Positions 1-4,374 of a stretch of DNA of 5,030 nucleotides are shown here, one piece after another. The DNA lies in assembly GCA_026193295.1 (NCBI GenBank), contig JAPHSB010000258.1:1-5030 (forward strand), in the 5' to 3' direction. The position numbers and the translations under genes are program-made. The notes under the pieces were generated by a model. That model saw only the letters and a list, made by a program, of their open reading frames with translations, did not search any database and had not been told where the DNA came from. Source of the DNA: Lysobacterales bacterium. GTDB lineage: Bacteria; Pseudomonadota; Gammaproteobacteria; Xanthomonadales; SZUA-36. The first letter of the stretch is position 1, and the number at the start of each line of letters is the position of its first letter.

Positions 1-435
1 CGTCGGAGGACGGCGGCGCAACCTGGACCGAGCCGCGCGTCCTGGTCGACCGCCAGCCCGGTGGCGCGCATCGAACGCTTTGTGCCCAACCTCTGCCCAA
101 CACCGATCACTGGCGGTCACTTCCGCGGTCGCCTGGTGATACCCGGCAACATGTGGTTCCCCTACACCGACGATCCCCGTGGCGTCGAAGGCTGGACCAT
201 CGCCGGCCTACCCGGCCTGCCCGACGACTATTGGGACACCTATCCCGACAAAGTTCGGTCATTGTCTGACCGCCAGATCTCCAAGGCCGCTGCCGACGTC
301 GTGCAGCCGGATGGCATGGTCTGGGTCGTGGTGGGCGACCGCGCGAAAATCGAGGAGGGTATCCGCGCCCTGGAATATGGGGACATCATCCTGATGGATG
401 CCGACGGCAACGTGCTGGAGGACAGCGGACCCTAG
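1..435 (+). CDS. C-terminal end of M16-family (insulinase-like) zinc peptidase, partial or chimeric
   Basis: Frame 1 is open from the left edge to TAG at 433-435. From about base 211 the protein reads GLPDDYWDTYPDKVRSL, then QPDGMVWVVVGDRAKIEEG and RALEYGDI. This is the usual end of periplasmic bacterial M16 peptidases, where a YGLPDDYW helix leads to a final VVGD(R/K)AKIE strand and a short tail. Only the last 75 or so residues of the non-catalytic C-terminal lobe are present. The HxxEH zinc site lies far upstream in this family and is not in the window. The preceding 50 residues do not look like M16 (the expected helix with an LPG..ET-type motif is missing) but like a BNR/sialidase protein. 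GTG at 61 is an internal codon, not a credible start. The gene ends 9 bases before the stop of the convergent HPF gene. M16 identity of the tail is strong; whether an intact gene exists is doubtful. Confidence 0.7.
   Translation, partial: RRRTAAQPGPSRASWSTASPVARIERFVPNLCPTPITGGHFRGRLVIPGNMWFPYTDDPRGVEGWTIAGLPGLPDDYWDTYPDKVRSLSDRQISKAAADVVQPDGMVWVVVGDRAKIEEGIRALEYGDIILMDADGNVLEDSGP
3..210 (+). pseudogene. Sialidase/BNR-repeat-like fragment, frameshifted, left-truncated
   Basis: In the frame beginning at base 3, bases 3-26 encode SEDGGATW, an exact match to the Asp-box pattern S-x-D-x-G-x-T-W of sialidases and other BNR-repeat beta-propellers, followed by TEPRVLVDRQPG. That frame then stops making sense, and the text continues one base later, from about base 61 in frame 1, with PNLCPTPITGG and GRLVIPGNMWFPY, which read like the next propeller strands (a GRL/I-x-IP strand is common there). 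A single extra base near 57-61, in the run cccggtggcg, would join the two. Nothing resembling a sialidase follows about base 210, where M16 peptidase sequence begins in the same frame. Seen: the Asp-box and the frame change. Inferred: a decayed or chimeric remnant of a secreted or periplasmic glycan-binding or hydrolysing protein. One Asp-box alone could arise by chance, so the family call is moderate. Confidence 0.45.
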
Positions 436-444
436 GCTTTTTTC

Positions 445-816
445 TCACCCGGACAGAGCGGTATCCACGGAACCGGGCAGTCGAAACCGGCGCCCTTCCG
501 CGCGCTCGAAGCGCTGGTGCCGGCGCAGTGACCGAAACAGGGCGCGCCGAGTCCGGCGCGCGGCCAGGCTGATGGCGAGGTAGAGGTCGTGAGACGTGGT
601 TTCGACTGTCACAGGGGCCTGGGCCGGAAGTTGTACGTGGACCAACACCGACTTGTCCTCGCCGCCCTTGTGGGCGCCATTGATGTCCTTCAAAAAGACG
701 TTTACCCGGGTAATCCTGTCTGAGAACTCGTCGAGCGCCAGGGTGAAACGCCGCTCCAAATGGGCTCTTATTGCGGAGGTGATGGAAAATCCTTGTGAAC
801 GAATGGTCGGGGTCAT
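445..816 (-). CDS. HPF/RaiA-family ribosome hibernation protein
   Basis: A 123-residue cytoplasmic protein with the beta-alpha-beta-beta-beta-alpha layout of the sigma-54 modulation/S30EA family. An N-terminal strand is followed by a helix at about residues 12-30 (SAIRAHLERRFTLALDEF). Next come DRITRVNVFLKDING and SVLVHVQLP strands, VETTSHDLYLAIS, and a second helix at about 78-100 rich in arginine (AARRTRRALFRSLRRHQ). Family members bind the 30S decoding centre and silence idle ribosomes under stress or stationary phase. It lacks the long C-terminal dimerisation domain of long HPF, so it is a short form, but it carries a roughly 20-residue basic tail beyond the usual end. The ATG at 816 is supported by GGAG about 8 bases upstream. 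It is not beside rpoN or the PTS genes that often flank hpf, so this looks like an orphan paralogue. The family is clear; HPF versus RaiA (YfiA) cannot be settled. Confidence 0.88.
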   Translation of the reverse strand: MTPTIRSQGFSITSAIRAHLERRFTLALDEFSDRITRVNVFLKDINGAHKGGEDKSVLVHVQLPAQAPVTVETTSHDLYLAISLAARRTRRALFRSLRRHQRFERAEGRRFRLPGSVDTALSG

Positions 817-846
817 CGTGTTTTCTCCATTTTACTGTCATCGTCC

Positions 847-875
847 ATTCTTGGGTTTATCTAATGTTCGAACAA
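847..875 (-). promoter_or_regulatory. Candidate sigma-70-type promoter for the HPF-family gene
   Basis: Read on the minus strand, TTGTTC (870-875) is separated by 17 bases from AAGAAT (847-852), giving four of six matches at each box. It would place the transcription start near 840, about 24 bases before the ATG at 816, leaving room for the GGAG ribosome-binding site. The -35 box overlaps the 8-base palindrome GTTCGAAC (866-873), a possible regulator contact. Spacing is ideal but the boxes are imperfect, so this is a candidate only. Confidence 0.33.
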
Positions 876-897
876 GTCGATCTTTACGAGGGTAAAA

Positions 898-912
898 TTC
901 GAATAAATCGAA
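898..912. promoter_or_regulatory. Inverted repeat TTCGA-N5-TCGAA, possible operator
   Basis: Perfect 5-base arms around an AT-only 5-base centre, in the AT-rich strip upstream of the HPF promoter candidate. On the minus strand it reads TTCGATTTATTCGAA; the first nine bases, TTCGATTTA, recur at 1977-1985 in the nhaR/nhaA regulatory region. This is what a dimeric regulator site might look like, but chance occurrence in AT-rich DNA is quite possible. Confidence 0.25.
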
Positions 913-969
913 ATAAAGGGTCGCTAGGGTCAAGCGCTTCCGGGCGGTGATCAGCTCTGTATCTGCGAG

Positions 970-982
970 CCGGCGTTGCCGG
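970..982 (-). other. Compact hairpin two bases after the nhaR stop codon
   Basis: On the minus strand the nhaR stop TGA is followed by AC and then CCGGC-AAC-GCCGG, a perfect 5-base-pair GC stem with a three-base loop. No T-run follows, so it is not a standard intrinsic terminator. It may protect the 3' end or pause polymerase. A hairpin of the same length and offset follows ftcD (2114-2126). Confidence 0.4.
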
Positions 983-984
983 GT

Positions 985-1890
985 TCAGGTCATGCTCGAC
1001 AGCCGCTCCCTGGCGGCCATCGTGATATGGCGAACGGCGGGTTGCTTCAGTACCCGCTCAGGCGAGATCGCATAGTAGGCCTCTCTGATCAATCCCGCTG
1101 AACCGATCGGACGAACGTGATAGGTTTGCCTCAATTCCTGCTCGATAACGCGTGGCGCCGGAAAGATACCGGCGCCTGCCTCACCGAAAGCCTTCAGCAA
1201 GGCGCTGTCCTCGAATTCAGCCACGATCCTGGGCGTTACTCCGATTTCATCGAACCAGCCGTCGAGATGCCGCCGCATTGCGCTGCCCGTGAGCGGGGCC
1301 AGCACCGGGGCGCCGTCCAGGGACTGCGGGAAGCCCGCCTCGAACCTCCGGGCCAGCCGGTCTTGCCCGTAGAAGGAGATGGCACTCTCGCCCAGCAGAT
1401 GGTTGAAGGCTTTGACCCCGAAGCCCGGCGGTATCGGCCGATCGGAGAGCACAAGGTCGAGACGGTGCACGGCCAGGTCGGCGAGCAGTGACTGCAAAGC
1501 GCTTTCGCGGCAGATAAGCTTCACCGGCGGATCGATCTCCAGGCCGGCGTGCAGCACCCCGTGGGCGACCAGCTTGGGGATCGAATTGACGATGCCGACG
1601 TTGAGGGTACCGAAAGCTCTCGCGTGCCGACCGCTCACCCACTGTGCAAGTTCACCACCCAGTGCGAATATTTGCTCGGCATACTGGTTGACCGCATGCC
1701 CGGTTTCCGTGAGGACCAGGCCACGGCCGACGCGCTCGAACAGAGGTGCACCGACGGCCTCTTCCAGTAGCTTGATTTGCCCACTGATAGTCTGTGGCGT
1801 GAGATGCAGACTCTCGGCTGCCTTGGCTATCGTCCCTTCGCGCGCGACCGCGTTGAAGTATTGCAGGTGGCTGTAGTTCAGGTGTCTCAT
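985..1890 (-). CDS. nhaR: NhaR, LysR-type transcriptional activator of Na+/H+ antiporter genes
   Basis: A 301-residue LysR-family regulator. The N-terminal winged helix-turn-helix (about residues 3-60) carries LNYSHLQYF, EGTIAKAAESLHLTPQTISGQ and ERVGRGLVLTETG. The NYxHLxYF opening and the LTPQTI(S/T)GQIK recognition helix are typical of NhaR rather than of general LysR proteins. The effector-binding domain (about 90-295) keeps NhaR-like stretches such as HRLDLVLSDRPI, EFEDSALLKAFG and the late AVRHI segment. In E. coli NhaR senses Na+ and activates nhaA. I prefer ATG at 1890: GAAGAG ends 8 bases before it, whereas for the in-frame GTG at 1896 the same site is only 2 bases away. The gene is intact and diverges from what appears to be a stub of nhaA, so its local target is broken. 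It may still act on distant genes. Confidence 0.87.
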   Translation of the reverse strand: MRHLNYSHLQYFNAVAREGTIAKAAESLHLTPQTISGQIKLLEEAVGAPLFERVGRGLVLTETGHAVNQYAEQIFALGGELAQWVSGRHARAFGTLNVGIVNSIPKLVAHGVLHAGLEIDPPVKLICRESALQSLLADLAVHRLDLVLSDRPIPPGFGVKAFNHLLGESAISFYGQDRLARRFEAGFPQSLDGAPVLAPLTGSAMRRHLDGWFDEIGVTPRIVAEFEDSALLKAFGEAGAGIFPAPRVIEQELRQTYHVRPIGSAGLIREAYYAISPERVLKQPAVRHITMAARERLSSMT

Positions 1891-2040
1891 CAGCACGTCT
1901 CTTCGTGGTACGCTGTCCGGCCATGATGTCGGACCTCATGATACATCGCTTTATTCGATGCATTTATCATTTTAGTTCGATTTAATCGGTCCTTAATCGG
2001 AGCCACAAGGGTTTTGAGATCAAATCCGGGGACAGCTTTC
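1891..2040. promoter_or_regulatory. Divergent nhaR / nhaA-stub regulatory region with short repeats
   Basis: No gene fits here. The region is AT-rich at about 1945-1998. It contains the direct repeat TTAATCGG at 1982-1989 and 1993-2000, spaced 11 bases start to start (about one helical turn), preceded by TTCGATTTA (1977-1985). A second direct repeat, CATGAT, lies at 1922-1927 and 1937-1942, spaced 15 bases. Possible -10 boxes are TAAAAT on the minus strand (1969-1974, towards nhaR) and TATCAT on the plus strand (1965-1970, towards the nhaA stub); neither has a good -35. LysR-type regulators usually bind such shared regions between themselves and a divergent target, so NhaR is the natural candidate ligand. 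The repeats are seen; the assignment is inference. Confidence 0.45.
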
Positions 2041-2113
2041 ATGCCGGTCAAGGCGCTTACAAATTTCCTGCGAATGGAGTCCTCGGGAGGCCTGCTGCTT
2101 ATCGGCACTGTGA
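2041..2113 (+). pseudogene. nhaA: Truncated 5' end of nhaA (Na+/H+ antiporter)
   Basis: From ATG at 2041 the frame encodes MPVKALTNFLRMESSGGLLLIG and then TV. This matches the start of NhaA antiporters, where a short amphipathic helix ending in F-(L/F)-(K/R)-(M/L)-E-(S/A)-(A/S)-GG-(I/L)-LL begins the first membrane helix. GGGGA (2028-2032) lies 8 bases upstream as a possible ribosome-binding site. After about base 2113 the hydrophobic helix and the usual A-N-S-P exit are missing. The frame runs on, open but meaningless, to TGA at 2221-2223, antisense to the ftcD 3' end. Full NhaA is about 380-450 residues, so more than 90% is gone. Position immediately divergent from intact nhaR strongly supports the identification. 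Some translation of a roughly 60-residue product is possible but would have no antiporter activity. Confidence 0.68.
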
Positions 2114-2126
2114 CCGCTGCCAGCGG
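2114..2126 (-). other. Compact hairpin two bases after the ftcD stop codon
   Basis: On the minus strand the ftcD stop TGA is followed by AC and CCGCTG-G-CAGCGG, an inverted repeat with 6-base arms and one central base (effectively a 5-pair stem with a three-base loop). No T-run follows on this strand. On the plus strand a run of six T lies ten bases beyond it (2137-2142), too far for a normal terminator. Probably a 3'-end element of ftcD, which places the nhaA join at or before about 2113. Confidence 0.4.
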
Positions 2127-2128
2127 GT

Positions 2129-3949
2129 TCAGTAACTTTTTTCGACCTGCCGCTGAATCGCCTCGCAAATCGTTTTCGATTCGCCGAGCAACTGGCCCAG
2201 GGTGGATCGCATGGCTTCGATGAATTCATCGTCCTTGGTGTGCGGCAGATTGATACGTACATTGTGGATGGCGCCCTGAACGCCCGCATGAGCCATCAGG
2301 GCTCCGACACCGGCATCGCTCATCACGGCCTGGTTGCCGATGCCTGCGGCTGCCTGGCAGAGATCGAGTACCTGGCGGCACAGCTGCGCCGTCCGCAGGG
2401 GCACCCGAGCCGCTGACTTGTAGCCGGCCCGGATCGCTTCCGCCCGTACCGCGACCTGTTCCGGCGTGTCCTTGGCCATGCGCAAGGCGGCGATGACCTC
2501 GTTGAACGCGTCGGTGTCCGCGTCAATGGCGCTGACCAGTTCGTCCTTGGCAGCCTGGGCTTTTTCGGCCAGCTCGCAGAGTTCCCCGTAACGCTCGTCA
2601 AATTCGCCCTTGCCGATCGAAAGGTTGGCCACCATTGACGCCAGCGCGGCACCAAGGGCGCCGGCCAGGGCCGCGATCGAACCGCCGCCGGGGGCCGGTG
2701 TGTCGCGCGAGACTTCATCGACAAAAGCGCCGACGTCCAGTCCGGCCAACGGGCCGGTCGAGGCCGGCATACCGATGACTTTCCTGTCGATGTCGAACTC
2801 CGCAACGTCGGTCAGGCCCATGGCCTGCACGGCCGTGGTCACGATGTCCCGCGCCGGCATGCCGGTCGATTTCTGCATCCGTCTCAGGTAATGGCGCCCG
2901 GCGCCCAGCATGGCGGCGAACGGCACCACGCCGACAATTTCCGAACCGGTGACGACCATGCCCCGCTGCTGCGCCAGTTCGCGAGCGGCTTCCAGCACCG
3001 CCTCGGGCGGCGTGACCTTGTAGTTGGTGAGATTCAGCGAGACTTGCGCACAGCCGTAGTCTTCGACTACCCAACCAATGCCCTTGAGGTGGGTGAACAG
3101 CCCGTCCTTGTAGACCGGACTGCCGGCCAGGTTGGCCGGGTCGAGCCCGATGCGGCGATAGCGTTCATGCAGATCGCGACCGTAGCTTTCCTGGTAATAG
3201 TTCGCCAGCTCTTCGAAGGAGGCGGCGACGAAGTCAGAATTACCGTCGGGGTAGACGCCTTCCGCGAAATTCACGACGCTGCCCTTGTAATAGAACGGTT
3301 TGATGTTTCCGGACCGCTTCCAGCGGCCGCGCTCGCGCAGCTCGTAAGCGATCTCGTTGGCGTAGCGGCGGTCGGTGGTGTTGAGGTTGATGTTGTAGGC
3401 GATCAGGAATTCTCGGGCGCCCACGGCCGTGGCTCCGGACTTGCGGTTGAAGGCGGCCGGGCCAAAATCCGGCTGCCAGTCAGGCTTTGCCAGTTTCTTT
3501 TCCAGGCCTTCGTATTCGCCGGCGCGCACATCGGCCAGGTTGCGCCGCTCCGGCCGGCTCGCGGCGTGCTCGTAAAGGAAAACCGGAATACCCAATTCAT
3601 CGCCGATGCGCCGTCCAACCGCGCGGGCGACGTCTGCGCATTCTTCCATGGTGACACCGGATACCGGAACGAACGGACAAACGTCGGTGGCCCCGAAGCG
3701 GGCGTGTTCACCCTGGTGCCGGGACATATCGATCAACTCGGCCGCTTTCCGAACTGCGCGAAAAGCTGCCTCGGCGACGGGCTCCGGCGCACCGATGAAC
3801 GTCACAACCGTCCGGTTCGTGCTTTCCCCGGGATCCACATCCAGCAACTGGATGCCGCGCACCGCTTCAATAGCGTCGGTGATCTGCCGGATGACCGCGG
3901 GATCGCGGCCCTCGGAAAAGTTGGGCACGCACTCGATGATTTTGTTCAC
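2129..3949 (-). CDS. ftcD: Bifunctional glutamate formimidoyltransferase / formimidoyl-THF cyclodeaminase
   Basis: A 606-residue cytoplasmic fusion enzyme. Residues 1-180 are the formiminotransferase N-subdomain: ECVPNFSEGRD, then RHQGEHARFGATDVCPF, whose H82 falls at the same number as the catalytic His82 of the mammalian enzyme. Residues 181-390 are the C-subdomain (FLIAYNINLNTTD, VSLNLTNY, VTGSEIVG). It has a long insert at about 210-285 (IKPFYYKGSVVNFAEGVYPD and onwards) that vertebrate FTCD lacks. Residues 400-606 are the cyclodeaminase: DTPAPGGGSIAALAGALGAAL, IDADTDAF, GNQAVMSDAGVGALMAHAG. The first activity moves the formimino group from N-formimino-L-glutamate to THF; the second releases ammonia to give 5,10-methenyl-THF. 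The start is GTG at 3949, immediately before NKIIECVPNFSEGR, with a weak ribosome-binding site 17 bases after the upstream stop, suggesting translational coupling. No hutH, hutU or hutI is visible. Confidence 0.93.
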   Translation of the reverse strand: MNKIIECVPNFSEGRDPAVIRQITDAIEAVRGIQLLDVDPGESTNRTVVTFIGAPEPVAEAAFRAVRKAAELIDMSRHQGEHARFGATDVCPFVPVSGVTMEECADVARAVGRRIGDELGIPVFLYEHAASRPERRNLADVRAGEYEGLEKKLAKPDWQPDFGPAAFNRKSGATAVGAREFLIAYNINLNTTDRRYANEIAYELRERGRWKRSGNIKPFYYKGSVVNFAEGVYPDGNSDFVAASFEELANYYQESYGRDLHERYRRIGLDPANLAGSPVYKDGLFTHLKGIGWVVEDYGCAQVSLNLTNYKVTPPEAVLEAARELAQQRGMVVTGSEIVGVVPFAAMLGAGRHYLRRMQKSTGMPARDIVTTAVQAMGLTDVAEFDIDRKVIGMPASTGPLAGLDVGAFVDEVSRDTPAPGGGSIAALAGALGAALASMVANLSIGKGEFDERYGELCELAEKAQAAKDELVSAIDADTDAFNEVIAALRMAKDTPEQVAVRAEAIRAGYKSAARVPLRTAQLCRQVLDLCQAAAGIGNQAVMSDAGVGALMAHAGVQGAIHNVRINLPHTKDDEFIEAMRSTLGQLLGESKTICEAIQRQVEKSY

Positions 3950-3966
3950 GAAGCGATCGTCGCCCG

Positions 3967-4161
3967 TTATTCAATTGAGCAGGTCATGTCCTGGCCGCAG
4001 CACAGGGGTGACTTGATCTTGCCGTGGCCATTGGGGCACTTTGATATCTGAACCTTCTTGCCGTCGGGCAGTTCGAGCGTGTCGTTCTCGAGCGGGGCAT
4101 CGCAGTGGCCGCAGGTGGCGTTGACGCTCATGCCGCATACTTTGCATTCATAGGTTGCCAT
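3967..4161 (-). CDS. Small eight-cysteine zinc-ribbon-like protein
   Basis: A 64-residue soluble protein with cysteines at 6, 9, 17, 20, 42, 54, 55 and 61 and histidines at 19 and 46. It begins YECKVCGMSV, resembling a rubredoxin/zinc-ribbon knuckle (CxxC), then CGHC, then a charged middle (TLELPDGKKVQ), then KCPNGHGKIKSPLCCGQDM. The cysteine pattern could hold two metal sites, Zn2+ or Fe. No signal peptide or membrane segment is visible. ATG at 4161 has a strong AGGAGA site 7 bases upstream, much better than that of ftcD, which starts 17 bases after this stop on the same strand, so the pair is very probably one operon. I recognise the style (small metal-binding protein, conserved CPNGHGK-like segment) but not a characterised function. 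A redox or metal-delivery partner of FtcD is speculation. Confidence 0.85.
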   Translation of the reverse strand: MATYECKVCGMSVNATCGHCDAPLENDTLELPDGKKVQISKCPNGHGKIKSPLCCGQDMTCSIE

Positions 4162-4316
4162 GCTGACTTCTCCTGTCGATTTGGGGTGGAATTGCTTGCC
4201 CTTCTATTCTATATGCTCGCTGCATGCCATGCCCGCACGCGAGGACAAAAAAGCGGGTTCCCCGGGTGTCAGATCATGTCACGCGCGGTAACGCCTGCGT
4301 TAGTATGAGAGCATCC

Positions 4317-4334
4317 GGTGACCGGCGCGTCACC
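4317..4334. promoter_or_regulatory. Inverted repeat GGTGAC-N6-GTCACC in the fumarase leader
   Basis: Perfect 6-base arms around CGGCGC, 40 bases upstream of the fumarase ATG. The size (18 bases, dyad) suits a dimeric repressor or activator; as RNA it would form a modest stem with a six-base loop. Position just after the weak -10 candidate at 4301-4306 would fit an operator overlapping the transcription start. No known consensus is claimed. Confidence 0.35.
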
Positions 4335-4339
4335 ATTCC

Positions 4340-4352
4340 CGAAGGAACTTCG
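4340..4352 (+). other. Small hairpin CGAAG-GAA-CTTCG followed by TTTT
   Basis: Five-base perfect arms with a three-base loop, directly followed by four T (4353-4356), 22 bases before the fumarase start codon. It has the outline of a very short terminator or attenuator, but the stem is short and only 60% GC and the T-run is only four, so efficient termination is unlikely. It could shape the leader RNA near the ribosome-binding site. Confidence 0.25.
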
Positions 4353-4374
4353 TTTTGCAACGAGAGAACTCACT

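Larger units (their letters stand above)
817..984. other. AT-rich intergenic region between nhaR and the HPF-family gene
   Basis: This stretch has no credible coding sequence. The part from about 841 to 918 is distinctly AT-rich against GC-rich surroundings, as expected of a promoter region for the minus-strand HPF gene. It holds the candidate promoter, the palindrome GTTCGAAC (866-873), and a spaced inverted repeat TTCGA-ATAAA-TCGAA (898-912) about 85 bases upstream of the ATG, suitable in size for a dimeric regulator. The 8-base palindrome AAGCGCTT lies at 932-939. The last 15 bases form the hairpin after nhaR. Confidence 0.5.
4162..4374. promoter_or_regulatory. Divergent promoter region between the zinc-ribbon/ftcD unit and fumarase
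   Basis: There is no credible gene in these 213 bases. Towards the minus-strand operon a -10-like TAGAAT lies at 4206-4211 without a convincing -35. Towards fumarase, TAGTAT (4301-4306) is a weak -10 candidate. A weak CCCGC/GCGGG pair (4232-4236 and 4253-4257) flanks an A-rich loop and is not a terminator. Two inverted repeats in the fumarase leader are listed separately. The spacing suits two independent promoters. Confidence 0.4.

Noticed and set aside
428..446. T-run 437-443 between the two convergent genes as an intrinsic terminator
   Set aside because: I could not find a stable stem immediately before it on either strand; CCTAGG (431-436) is only a 6-base palindrome.
386..841. 151-codon minus-strand frame over the HPF gene
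   Set aside because: Low-complexity, arginine- and proline-rich shadow of the HPF frame, which has a good ribosome-binding site and family fold.
1379..1876. 165-codon plus-strand frame opposite nhaR
   Set aside because: Antisense shadow of a complete LysR-family gene; no motifs.
2014..2040. TTG at 2014 as an earlier start for the nhaA stub
   Set aside because: The added residues (RSNPGTAF) do not resemble NhaA N-termini, and ATG at 2041 has a GGGGA site at suitable spacing.
2891..4051. Long open frame of 386 codons on the plus strand
   Set aside because: It is antisense to ftcD and the zinc-ribbon gene, whose products have clear family motifs. The plus-strand translation shows no recognisable domain, and long shadow frames are common in GC-rich DNA.
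4232..4257. CCCGC / GCGGG pair with an A-rich stretch as a terminator
   Set aside because: The A-run lies inside a 16-base loop, the stem has only five pairs, and there is no T-run after it on either strand.
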